The notes: a model not told the origin generated them from the sequence alone. Positions 8,322 through 14,965 are shown, counted from the stretch's first letter. The stretch: 15,163 bases of DNA from Rickettsiales bacterium (GCA_947441895.1 CANEUT010000019.1:1-15163), one strand, 5' to 3'. Program-made: numbers and translations.

Positions 8322-9761
8322 ATGAAACAAAATCTCCCCATCCTCGCCATTCTTGGCCGCCCCAATGTCGGCAAATCGACGCTGTTTAATCGCCTCGTCG
8401 GTAAGCGCCTGGCGCTGGTCGATGATCAGCCGGGCGTGACGCGTGATAGGCGCTATGCCGATGGCGCCATTGCCGATTTGAAGTTCCGCCTGGTCGATAC
8501 CGCCGGCATGGAAAAGGCCGACGAAGAGGCGCTGGAAAGCCGCATGTTTGCCCAAACCAAAGCCGCCATGGACGAGGCCGATGTGTTGTTGTTCGTGGTG
8601 GATGCCCGCGCGGGGGTGACGCCGATTGACCAGCATTTCGCCAAAATCATCCGCGCCAGCAACAAGCCGGTGATCCTCATCGCCAACAAGGCCGAATCAA
8701 CCCGCGCCAACGCAGCGGGCGATATTTATACGCTGGGCTTTAAACAAATGGTGCTGCTTTCCGCCGAACATGGCGAGGGCATCGGCGATTTATATGAGGT
8801 GCTGACGCAATATATAGAGCACGCACCCGAAGAAGAGAAAAAAGCCAAACGCACCCGCAAAAAAACCACCGAATATAATGAAGAGACCGGCGAAACCGAT
8901 GTGGTGTTCCCCGAGCGTATTGAACGCAGCAAACCGCTGAACATGGTGGTGCTGGGGCGGCCGAACGCCGGAAAATCCACCCTCATCAACGCGCTGCTGG
9001 GTGAGGAGCGCCTGTTGACCGGGCCGGAAGCGGGCATCACGCGTGATGCCATTGCGGTGCCGTTTGATTATCATGGCACGCAGGTGCTGCTGCACGACAC
9101 AGCGGGCATGCGCAAACGCGCCAATGTGCAGGGCAAAATGGAGAAGCTGGCGGTCAGCGATTCCATTCGCGTGCTGACCTTTGCCGAAGTGGTGGTGGTG
9201 CTGCTGGATGCCACGGCGCCCATGGAAAAACAAGACGCCACACTGGCGTCACTGGTGGAGCGTGAGGGCCGCGCCTGTGTCATTGGCCTCAACAAATGGG
9301 ACCTGATTAAAACCGGCAAAAAAGAATTCCTCGAAGAAATTGAATATATGCTGAACAAGCAGCTTTCGCAGTTGGCGGGGGTGGCGGTGGTGCCCATTTC
9401 GGCCAGCAAAAAAACGGGATTGAACGAGCTGATGAACGCCTGTTTCACCGCCCGCGAAGTGTGGGATACACGTGTGCCCACCTCGCAGCTGAACCGCTGG
9501 CTGGAAGGCACCATTACCAACCATTCGCCGCCGCTGGTGAAGGGGCGTCGCCTTAAAATTAAATACATCACGCAGGTAAAATCACGCCCGCCAACGTTTC
9601 ATTTATTCTGCAATATGGCGAAAGAATTTCCCGAATCGTATCTGCGTTATTTAACCAGCCATTTACGCACCAGCTTTAAAATGGAAGGCACGCCCATTCG
9701 CCTGGTGCTGAAGGAAAGCGACAACCCCTTCGCCAAAAATAAAAAACGGGTGAATCGTTAG
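8322..9761 (+). CDS. der: Ribosome biogenesis GTPase Der (EngA)
   Basis: Der has two tandem GTPase domains and a KH-like C-terminal domain and is needed for maturation of the 50S ribosomal subunit. In this 479-residue protein the first domain has G1 GRPNVGKST (12-20), the G2 region PGVTRDR (37-43), G3 DTAG (59-62) and a variant G4 NKAE (122-125). The second has G1 GRPNAGKST (212-220), GITRDAI (238-244), G3 DTAG (259-262) and G4 NKWD (324-327). A charged linker of about 40 residues (EEEKKAKRTRKKTTEYNEE) joins them. The KH-like part contains LKIKYITQVKSRPPTFHLFCN and the terminal GTPIRLVLKESDNPF. No strong Shine-Dalgarno sequence precedes the ATG, but this start puts the first G1 where homologues have it. 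The 3' end overlaps the stop of the convergent HTH gene by a few bases. Confidence 0.97.
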   Translation: MKQNLPILAILGRPNVGKSTLFNRLVGKRLALVDDQPGVTRDRRYADGAIADLKFRLVDTAGMEKADEEALESRMFAQTKAAMDEADVLLFVVDARAGVTPIDQHFAKIIRASNKPVILIANKAESTRANAAGDIYTLGFKQMVLLSAEHGEGIGDLYEVLTQYIEHAPEEEKKAKRTRKKTTEYNEETGETDVVFPERIERSKPLNMVVLGRPNAGKSTLINALLGEERLLTGPEAGITRDAIAVPFDYHGTQVLLHDTAGMRKRANVQGKMEKLAVSDSIRVLTFAEVVVVLLDATAPMEKQDATLASLVEREGRACVIGLNKWDLIKTGKKEFLEEIEYMLNKQLSQLAGVAVVPISASKKTGLNELMNACFTAREVWDTRVPTSQLNRWLEGTITNHSPPLVKGRRLKIKYITQVKSRPPTFHLFCNMAKEFPESYLRYLTSHLRTSFKMEGTPIRLVLKESDNPFAKNKKRVNR

Positions 9762-10960
9762 GTGCGACCATATAGCGATGTTGAGATATTTCCCCGCATA
9801 CTCACCCCTGTCGATTGTATCTGATGGATGTTGATAGGGGTGTCGATCACGGCACAGTCCGTTTGACCTACCAAGCGTTCTTTTTTATTAAAAGCCTTAC
9901 AAAGGGCGGCATTTTTTTCATCCGTAAACCATGGATCATGGGTATTGCTGCGCGAGACCTGATCGCGCCCACGGTCGCCCAGAGCTGCCAAGCTGGCAAT
10001 TTCGCGGTATAATGTGCGCCTAGCTTTGTTATCGCCCATGGGCAGAGCTCCTTTGGTTTCCCAATTGGAAATAGTCACGTGTGATAAAGAGTTTTTATAA
10101 TGTTTTGCGGTGTGATTGTTCGAAGGATATTCGTCCATGCATAGGGCTATGTTATTTGCAAAATCATCTACCGATTCGCCGCGGCGCAGACGAATGGACT
10201 GAATCATGAGGCCTAATTTATTATCATCTGATTGCTCGGCCGCTTGCCACAATGTGTCGGCCGCATCGCGCAGTGATTTGTCATAAGTCTGAATAAGGCT
10301 TGGCTGCAGTGGGGGGTTGCAGGGATATTTTCCCTCAGGACCGGTTAACCAATCCACAAAATAGATGAAGTTCTTCGTTGGCAGAGTCTTACCACTACAA
10401 TAGTAACTGAGCGATGCTAAGGTATTTGGGGTTTTGATAAGGCCACAAAGCGGTGCGCACTGCGATGCTGGCGTGCCGCCATTTCGCAGAGAATAGTAGA
10501 GCGCCTTGTTGTGCTTAACTTCTTTAATAATTTTTGGCTGCGTTAGTTTATTGCCGTTTTCATCACAGGCGGTCTCAAGTGCAGCACGCAGTGCTTCGCG
10601 AATGGGGGTGGTCTTCATTTGGGGGCCATCATCCACCAGTGCGATTTTCCCATTTGCTCCCGCCACTTCTTTTTGTGGCCGCGCTTTCCAATAGGCCTCT
10701 TCAAATGCCTGGCCTTTATCATCAAACAAAATCTCAAACACCGATTGAATGGCATCGAGCATGTCGGCGGCGGGCAGCTCTTTTCCTTCAAGCCAAGCAT
10801 TCACTGTTCTTTCGGCGATTTTTTTCCCACTTGCCTCAGAGATATCTGCCACGAATTGAGTGGTATTCCCATGATAAGTCTCATCAAAAAGCGCACGCAG
10901 CTGTTTGGCAAACGCTTGTTTTGCCGCGGCGATATCTTGATTTGGCTTTGCGCGTGTCAT
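9758..10960 (-). CDS. Hypothetical protein with probably three helix-turn-helix modules
   Basis: I do not recognise this 400-residue protein as a named family. By eye it contains three segments resembling Cro/C1-type helix-turn-helix domains. Module 1, about 14-80, has TQFVADISEASGKKIAERTVNAWLEGKELPAADMLDAI, with the usual turn and recognition-helix spacing. Module 2, about 118-205, has LTQPKIIKEVKHNKALYYSLRNG and a second element around TLASLSYYCSGKTLPTKNFIYFVDWL. Module 3, about 249-327, has MIQSIRLRRGESVDDFANNIAL and HVTISNWETKGALP. There is no signal peptide or membrane segment, and the C-terminal 70 residues look disordered. AGG five bases before the ATG is a fair ribosome-binding site. 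The gene is divergent from the ABC ATPase gene and overlaps the end of der. A DNA-binding regulator is the simplest reading; target and family are unknown. Confidence 0.7.
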   Translation of the reverse strand: MTRAKPNQDIAAAKQAFAKQLRALFDETYHGNTTQFVADISEASGKKIAERTVNAWLEGKELPAADMLDAIQSVFEILFDDKGQAFEEAYWKARPQKEVAGANGKIALVDDGPQMKTTPIREALRAALETACDENGNKLTQPKIIKEVKHNKALYYSLRNGGTPASQCAPLCGLIKTPNTLASLSYYCSGKTLPTKNFIYFVDWLTGPEGKYPCNPPLQPSLIQTYDKSLRDAADTLWQAAEQSDDNKLGLMIQSIRLRRGESVDDFANNIALCMDEYPSNNHTAKHYKNSLSHVTISNWETKGALPMGDNKARRTLYREIASLAALGDRGRDQVSRSNTHDPWFTDEKNAALCKAFNKKERLVGQTDCAVIDTPINIHQIQSTGVSMRGNISTSLYGRT

Positions 10961-11079
10961 GGATGCCTGAAAAACAGAAGATTCATAGGCGCATAGCCTA
11001 CCATGAACAGCCTTAAGCGAATGTGAAGATTCAGCGAAACCGCACTGGTAATGAACGTTTTTCGTGCTATATCAACCCC
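10961..11079. promoter_or_regulatory. Divergent intergenic region between the HTH gene and the ABC ATPase gene
   Basis: This 119-bp gap lies between two divergent starts and presumably holds both promoters. I see no convincing -35/-10 pair and no clear palindromic operator. The ABC frame is open upstream to 11023, but that part does not look like the start of an ABC domain. Control of the ABC gene by the neighbouring HTH protein is possible but only inferred from layout. Confidence 0.25.
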
Positions 11080-12015
11080 ATGACCGCAGCTGCCATTGAA
11101 ATTAAAGGCCTCACCAAAACCTATCGTGACCGCGTCAGCGGGCAGGAGAAGAAGGCGCTGAACCCGATTGACCTTACCGTGCCGCGCGGGTCGTTCTTTG
11201 GTCTGCTGGGCCCTAATGGCGCGGGCAAATCCACCATCATCAACATTCTGGCGGGCACGGTTATTAAATCGGGCGGCAGCGTGACTATTTGCGGGCATGA
11301 TATCGACACGCAGATGCGCGCCTCACGCCTTGCCATTGGCGTGGTACCGCAGGAATTGATTCTCGACACATTCTTCACCGTGCGTCAGGCGCTGGAAATC
11401 ACCGCCGGTTACTATGGCATCCCCAAAGCGAATCGCCGCACCGATGAAATTATCGATGCCATGGGCCTGCGCGACAAGGCCGATTCGCCAAGCCGCCGAC
11501 TTTCCGGCGGTATGCGCCGCCGGTTGCTGATTGGTAAGGCGCTGGTGCACACGCCTGAGGTGCTGGTGCTCGACGAACCTACCGCCGGAGTGGATGTGGA
11601 ATTGCGCCGTAGCTTGTGGGAATATGCACGTAAGTTAAATAAGGCGGGCACCACCATTCTGCTCACCACCCATTATTTGGAAGAAGCCGAGGAATTGTGT
11701 GACGAAATCGCCATCATCAACCATGGCAGCATCATTGCCCGCGACACTAAAAACGCGCTGATGGGCGGCGTGGATAGTAAAGAAGTGGTGTTTACCCTTG
11801 CCAAGCCCATCACCGATGTGCCGGCGGGTTTGGGTGATTTGCAGGCCTCGCTGCGCGAAGGCAAGCTGGTGGTCAAATATCAGCCCAGCAAATCGCACAT
11901 GGATGAGATTCTGGCGCGTATGAGCACCGTCGGCCTCGTCATCCACGATATTTCTACCCATGAGGTGGAGCTGGAAGATTTGTTCATCAAGCTGACCAGC
12001 GCTAAAGCAGCCTAA
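11080..12015 (+). CDS. ABC transporter ATP-binding protein, YadG-like (ABC-2 type)
   Basis: From the ATG at 11080 the product has 311 residues: a complete nucleotide-binding domain plus a C-terminal extension of about 80. It has Walker A GPNGAGKST (44-52), Q-loop Gln91 in VVPQE, the signature LSGGMRRR (141-148), Walker B VLVLDEPTAGVD (161-172) and the switch His198 in LLTTHYLEEAEELC. The wording LSGGMRRRL...EPTAGVDVELRRSLWEY closely follows E. coli YadG, an ATPase paired with the ABC-2 permease YadH. The domain therefore probably powers export of an unknown substrate from the cytoplasmic face of the inner membrane. No permease gene lies on either side, so its partner must be elsewhere or lost. 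The upstream open part (from 11023) was left out because the family starts at MTAAAIEIKGLTKTY. No clear Shine-Dalgarno sequence is visible. Confidence 0.92.
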   Translation: MTAAAIEIKGLTKTYRDRVSGQEKKALNPIDLTVPRGSFFGLLGPNGAGKSTIINILAGTVIKSGGSVTICGHDIDTQMRASRLAIGVVPQELILDTFFTVRQALEITAGYYGIPKANRRTDEIIDAMGLRDKADSPSRRLSGGMRRRLLIGKALVHTPEVLVLDEPTAGVDVELRRSLWEYARKLNKAGTTILLTTHYLEEAEELCDEIAIINHGSIIARDTKNALMGGVDSKEVVFTLAKPITDVPAGLGDLQASLREGKLVVKYQPSKSHMDEILARMSTVGLVIHDISTHEVELEDLFIKLTSAKAA

Positions 12016-12127
12016 TCATATTTCTCTAATATACTAAAAAACGCCATTTTTTGCCTTCCTTGTCATCATACTGTCACCTGATTGTGGCACATTGGGGTGG
12101 GCTAAGAAAGGAAGCGCGCGTTTTTAT

Positions 12128-12877
12128 ATGGGTCGTAAGAAAGATTTCGCAACGAAAGCCGGCAAGCGCCTCTTCTTTTCTTTGGAAGAGTACGAGCGGA
12201 TAAATGCGGGCATGGCCCAGCGTATTGCCGAGGAAACCAGAACCGTTTTTGTGCCCCTTGTTCAACGTGATGAATATGCCCTCGCCAAGCCTGTGCGCTA
12301 TTTTCAGGATCTGATGGCCGAGCATACGCTGTTGCGGGAGCAAATATTAAAGCTGCCCGGCGGCAAGGGTGAAGAAATTCTGAGGGCGATGGATGTGGCC
12401 AATCCTCTGCCGGGCCATGAATTATTTGTGGCGCCCTATTGCTCGCAACTTAAAATGAGAAATGGTCGTCAGCAGAGCGCGGGGGGTTTGCATATGGACC
12501 CCCACCACGTGTTAATGACCTGGAAGGGACTGGAATATCGTCAGCAAGGGCTAATACATGGCTTTAGCAGACAAAAAGGCGCCACCATACTCATTCCTGA
12601 AGATATGCATCTTAGAATTCATCAGAAAAATCCGCGGCTTTACCGCGATCCGTATGACTCACTTCAGGCGGACTTAGATCGTTTTAGCGAAGTTGCCATT
12701 CACTATGGCTACAGCCCGGAAGCGATTGAGGCCACACGCGCGCGGGTCATCAGGATCAACGAGAATTTTGGCATTCAACCCCGGTCGTTACGTGCGGCCG
12801 AGGCACCCGCTGAAGACTGGGGCGCACGGGTTGCCAAAGAATCCAAAAGCAGCCCCAAAGCATTCAAGAAACCATAA
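12128..12877 (+). CDS. Hypothetical protein
   Basis: I do not recognise this 249-residue protein. The frame is open from a TTG at 12092, but the ATG at 12128 is the better start; AAGGAAG lies upstream, at a rather long spacing of about 13 bases. It has no signal peptide or membrane span. The middle holds a His- and Pro-rich segment, SAGGLHMDPHHVLMTWKG (117-134), preceded by HELFVAPYCSQLKMRNGRQQ and followed by GFSRQKGATILIPEDMHLRIHQ. These could be conserved binding or catalytic positions, but that is speculation. The C-terminus (about 225-249) is Ala/Lys/Ser-rich and probably disordered. Codon use resembles the core genes upstream. It follows the ABC gene on the same strand after 112 bp, a gap that includes a weak A6/T6 stem (12036-12052), so co-transcription is uncertain. 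Confidence 0.65.
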   Translation: MGRKKDFATKAGKRLFFSLEEYERINAGMAQRIAEETRTVFVPLVQRDEYALAKPVRYFQDLMAEHTLLREQILKLPGGKGEEILRAMDVANPLPGHELFVAPYCSQLKMRNGRQQSAGGLHMDPHHVLMTWKGLEYRQQGLIHGFSRQKGATILIPEDMHLRIHQKNPRLYRDPYDSLQADLDRFSEVAIHYGYSPEAIEATRARVIRINENFGIQPRSLRAAEAPAEDWGARVAKESKSSPKAFKKP

Positions 12878-12898
12878 TCTACTGATTTACAATTAAAC

Positions 12899-12917
12899 TG
12901 GCGCACCCGATTGGAGT
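12899..12917. repeat. 19-bp direct repeat of the tRNA-Arg 3' end (att-like)
   Basis: These 19 bases, starting TGGCGCACCCGATT, match exactly the plus-strand sequence at 13056-13074, which is the 3' end of the tRNA-Arg gene from the encoded CCA into the T arm. The two copies are 157 bp apart and in the same orientation. Site-specific integrases commonly use the 3' end of a tRNA gene and leave such duplications. No integrase gene is seen in the window, and a 157-bp interval is too small for a functional element, so this is at best a remnant or a mini-element. Confidence 0.6.
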
Positions 12918-12923
12918 GATGTC

Positions 12924-12990
12924 GGCCTGCTGGCCTCCACCCTTCGGGCTCCTCCCGTTGGTCGGAGTCCAAAATGCCTGCTGGCATTTT
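12924..12990. repeat. Two related palindromes sharing GCCTGCTGGC downstream of the tRNA gene
   Basis: GGCCTGCTGGCC (12924-12935) and a longer hairpin with arms AAAATGCC/GGCATTTT around a TGCT loop (12971-12990) share the core GCCTGCTGGC. The longer one could act as a terminator in either direction, since each arm ends in a T-run on one strand. A GC-rich TTCG-containing stretch (CCCTTCGGGCTCC) lies between them. The arrangement resembles a compact palindromic repeat element. Confidence 0.5.
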
Positions 12991-13018
12991 GTCGAACTGG
13001 TTCGCCTCATCTGAGGTT

Positions 13019-13058
13019 CCATTTTCCCTAGGTCGAGCAAGCCGAGCACGGAAAATGG
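13019..13058. repeat. Inverted repeat CCATTTTCC/GGAAAATGG abutting the tRNA 3' end
   Basis: CCATTTTCC (13019-13027) pairs exactly with GGAAAATGG (13050-13058) across a 22-base loop. The right arm includes the bases that encode the tRNA CCA end. On the tRNA strand this would form a stem immediately after the mature 3' end, possibly a processing or termination signal, or the end of the small element described next to it. Confidence 0.45.
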
Positions 13059-13132
13059 CGCACCCGATTGGAGTCGAACCAACAACCTTTGCCTTCGGAG
13101 GGCAACGCTCTATCCAGTTGAGCTACGGGTGC
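13056..13132 (-). tRNA. tRNA-Arg (anticodon CCG)
   Basis: The reverse complement folds into a full 77-nt cloverleaf including an encoded CCA end. The acceptor stem pairs GCACCCG with CGGGTGC, with G as discriminator base, then CCA. The D arm region reads TAGCTCAACTGGATAGAGC. The anticodon stem TTGCC/GGCAA encloses the loop CTCCGAA, giving anticodon CCG, which reads the arginine codon CGG. The T arm contains GGTTCGACTCC. All invariant positions I checked (T33, the GTTCGA T loop, G18-G19 region) are present, so it looks functional. Its last 19 bases are repeated at 12899-12917. Confidence 0.96.
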
Positions 13133-13425
13133 ATACCAATACAAAACAAAGTGTTATTTGGCTTTATCATAGAGCCTAGTTTTGCTTGCCCCACATATAC
13201 CCCATAAATCCAAGCATCAAATTTAGTAGGGGTGCGAAGCTCACAGAACCTTTGCTGAAACCGCATTACAATAAGCACTGCTGATTATCTAGCGCAATTT
13301 TAGACTCGGTGCGGGAGGGGTAGTAAAACCGTACTTTATTAGGGGGTGTACAGGTGGCCAAAGGGGTGTGCAGTATAGTAATATATGCTGTCGTTAGAAA
13401 ATCTCTCAGGGTGCTCTGTAAACCA
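13133..13425. other. Intergenic region with spaced GGGGTGTRCAG direct repeats; no gene seen
   Basis: This AT-rich stretch of 293 bp lies between the divergently placed 5' end of the tRNA gene and the 3' end of the XRE gene. I see no plausible coding sequence. GGGGTGTACAG (13343-13353) and GGGGTGTGCAG (13363-13373) are direct repeats exactly 20 bp apart, about two helical turns, and a related GGGGTGCGAAG occurs near 13229. Two phased copies on one helix face could be a protein-binding site. The tRNA promoter must lie near 13140-13190 on the minus strand, but I cannot point to a convincing pair of hexamers. Confidence 0.35.
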
Positions 13426-13686
13426 TTATTTGGTGGCCTTGCTTACAGCTTTCTCTGCTTCTTTGAGTAACGGCCACAGCTCAATTTCCAAGGCTTTGCA
13501 AACTTGTAATAGATAATGCAGGGTTGGCTTTCTTGCTCCTTTTTCGACATAGGAAAGTCCCGTTTGCGTTACGCCCGCAAGTTCTGCCAACTTGAGTATA
13601 GATAGACCGTGTTCTTTACGAATAGCGGAAATGCTCGCGGCAACATGGTCGGTGATTGCCTGAATCTCTTCTCGCCCTTTTTTCAT
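13426..13686 (-). CDS. Small XRE-family helix-turn-helix transcriptional regulator
   Basis: This 86-residue protein is almost entirely one Cro/C1-type DNA-binding domain. Helices 2 and 3 are LSILKLAELAGVTQTGLSYVEKGARKPTLHYLLQVCKALEI (about 28-68), with the classic turn AGVTQTGLSYVEKG. A short charged tail follows (KEAEKAVSKATK). Such small proteins are typical regulators of mobile or accessory modules. The gene is divergent from the coiled-coil/FtsZ-like gene set, separated by 119 bp that hold two short palindromes, and probably controls that region. No strong Shine-Dalgarno sequence precedes the ATG. It could also be an antitoxin-like regulator, but no toxin-like gene is adjacent on the same strand. 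Confidence 0.9.
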   Translation of the reverse strand: MKKGREEIQAITDHVAASISAIRKEHGLSILKLAELAGVTQTGLSYVEKGARKPTLHYLLQVCKALEIELWPLLKEAEKAVSKATK

Positions 13687-13805
13687 GGTGAGAATGATAG
13701 AATTCTCGCATTACGAGTCATCCTAACTATAGTTGGAATCCCGCCTTGCGTTTAATGCGGCTTAAAGGATAAATAGCTATCGCTGCATTTATTGAAGAGG
13801 TCGCT
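13687..13805. promoter_or_regulatory. Divergent promoter/operator region of the XRE regulator and the accessory gene set
   Basis: Two inverted repeats lie in this 119-bp gap. GAGAAT (13690-13695) and ATTCTC (13702-13707) form a 6-bp inverted repeat with a 6-bp spacer just upstream of the XRE start codon. AACTATAGTT (13725-13734) is a perfect 10-bp palindrome. Both are plausible operators for the XRE protein. For the plus-strand genes, TTGCGT (about 13747-13752) and ATAAAT (about 13770-13775) at 17-bp spacing could be a weak promoter. GAAGAGG five to six bases before the ATG at 13806 is a good ribosome-binding site. Confidence 0.4.
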
Positions 13806-14207
13806 ATGCGTATTAAAAACGCCTTGGTTATAGCTACTATCATGCTCTTTGCACAATCAGTGCAAGCGGGGTTTATGGATGGATTTATGCAGGGCGCTGT
13901 CCAACGGATAGAAGAAAAAAAGGCAATAGAAGCACAGCAACAATGGCAACAGCAGTGTGAAGCAACATACTCGCCAGCCATGTGTGTGCAGATGCAAGCC
14001 GACATGCAACAGAAAGCCGCCCAACAGCAATTCTATCAACAGCAACAAATGGAAAATCAACAACTGCGCTCCAGAGTAAATCAGCTTGAACAGGAAAATT
14101 CTCAACAGCAGCAGAAGAATTCCCAACAGCAGCAACTGCGCTCCAGAGTAAATCAGCTTGAGCAGGAAAATTCCCAACAGCAGCAACAGATAGACCAGCA
14201 ACGCTAA
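13806..14207 (+). CDS. Exported Gln-rich coiled-coil protein
   Basis: This 133-residue protein begins with a clear Sec signal peptide (MRIKN, hydrophobic 6-16, likely cleavage after AQSVQA at 21), so it should be periplasmic or secreted. The mature part is helical and very rich in Gln. Residues 51 and 60 are the only two cysteines after the signal (QCEATYSPAMCVQ) and could form a disulfide. Residues 87-133 hold two copies of QLRSRVNQLEQENSQQQQ, 24 residues apart, with leucine/valine spacing typical of a coiled coil. The gene is the first of a tight plus-strand set: the FtsZ-like gene starts 11 bp after its stop. I do not recognise a named family; a structural or oligomerising role at the envelope is inferred. 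Confidence 0.8.
   Translation: MRIKNALVIATIMLFAQSVQAGFMDGFMQGAVQRIEEKKAIEAQQQWQQQCEATYSPAMCVQMQADMQQKAAQQQFYQQQQMENQQLRSRVNQLEQENSQQQQKNSQQQQLRSRVNQLEQENSQQQQQIDQQR
14061..14194 (+). repeat. Tandem 72-bp repeat inside the coiled-coil gene
   Basis: The unit beginning CAACTGCGCTCCAGAG at 14061 recurs at 14133, a period of 72 bp (24 codons). Over the first 53 bases the copies differ at only a few positions (such as GAACAG versus GAGCAG and TCT versus TCC), all silent or nearly so, and then diverge. A shorter GAATTCCCAACAGCAG echo lies inside the first unit. The near identity at DNA level points to recent duplication, so the copy number may vary between strains. Confidence 0.85.
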
Positions 14208-14218
14208 GGTACTTGGCC

Positions 14219-14965
14219 ATGATTAGCAAAGAAGAGCAGATTTTAGAGGACTATCTCAAGGCTGCCAGTGTGTGGGCTAATACGCCTAGGAAACGCGCCG
14301 TAGTTATACCATCACCCCAAACCGAGCCTAAGGTAAAAGAGAACATTCCCACGAAGACAATCATCATCGGCATTGGCGGTTTGGGTGGACACGCTGTAAG
14401 CTATTTTCGGCAATACTCCCGCTATCATGTGCATTCGTGTTCGATGGATACAACCGCTAAGGATTTATCTAACACCCAAGGCACCTACCGCATTCTGCTG
14501 GGTAAAGATGAACTGGCTGGACTTGGCACTGGTGTAAACCCCGAAAAATCAGCCAGATTAACGCAAGCTATTTTACCGGAGTTCGAGCGGTTTTTGGATT
14601 TACATGAATATGCCCATGTTATTGTAATAGCTGGTGCGGGTGGGGGCACAGGTTCGGGTGCAATTCCAGTCATTGCCAAATTCTTGCAGCAGAAAAAAAT
14701 TACTCACCATCTTTGCCTGACCATGCCCTTCAATTTTGAAGGAAAGAGCAAAACTCAGATAGCCCATCATACGCTTCAAGAGCTTCATGATAGTAAGCTG
14801 GAGGCCTTTACCGTCGATCTCCAAGAAATGCTCGAAAGCAACCCATACGCCAGCTTTAAGCAAGCGCTGGATTCATCGCTACAGAGTATTATGCACGAGA
14901 TTGAGGGGCAGCTAGAACCTGTGACGATTCCCTCTGAGAATTATTTGGGGGTTGTGAGTTTATGA
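14219..14965 (+). CDS. Short FtsZ/tubulin-like GTPase
   Basis: From the ATG at 14219 (AAGG nine bases upstream; a TTG at 14213 is less likely) the protein has 248 residues. After a 45-residue variable N-terminus comes a tubulin/FtsZ nucleotide-binding domain: T1 loop GIGGLGGHAV (51-60), a T3-region GLGTGVNPEKS (101-111) resembling FtsZ GLGAGANPE, the tubulin signature GAGGGTGSGA (139-148) followed by PVIAKFLQQ, and PFNFEGKSK (170-178), like FtsZ PFxFEG. The T6 position where FtsZ has IPN reads VDLQ. The chain ends about where the FtsZ H7 helix is, so the T7 loop (NLDFAD-type) and C-terminal domain are missing. Normal FtsZ is about 320-500 residues. The stop overlaps the next start as ATGA, arguing for a natural end. 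It may bind nucleotide without self-activating hydrolysis; its role is unknown. Confidence 0.85.
   Translation: MISKEEQILEDYLKAASVWANTPRKRAVVIPSPQTEPKVKENIPTKTIIIGIGGLGGHAVSYFRQYSRYHVHSCSMDTTAKDLSNTQGTYRILLGKDELAGLGTGVNPEKSARLTQAILPEFERFLDLHEYAHVIVIAGAGGGTGSGAIPVIAKFLQQKKITHHLCLTMPFNFEGKSKTQIAHHTLQELHDSKLEAFTVDLQEMLESNPYASFKQALDSSLQSIMHEIEGQLEPVTIPSENYLGVVSL

Noticed and set aside
12036..12052. A6/T6 stem after the ABC gene as a terminator
   Set aside because: The stem is only A-T pairs and too weak to call as a terminator.
12775..13085. Short minus-strand frames next to the tRNA gene
   Set aside because: They cover the palindromic spacer and the tRNA itself, with no ribosome-binding site or recognisable domain.
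13426..13686. Toxin-antitoxin pair with the XRE protein as antitoxin
   Set aside because: No toxin-like gene is adjacent on the same strand; the divergent genes do not resemble known toxins.
14061..14194. Possible CRISPR-like repeat
   Set aside because: The repeats are in-frame tandem copies in a coding sequence with no spacers.
13857..14201. Leu-rich minus-strand frame that looks like membrane segments
   Set aside because: It is the antisense of the CAG/CAA-rich coiled-coil gene, which has a signal peptide and a good ribosome-binding site.
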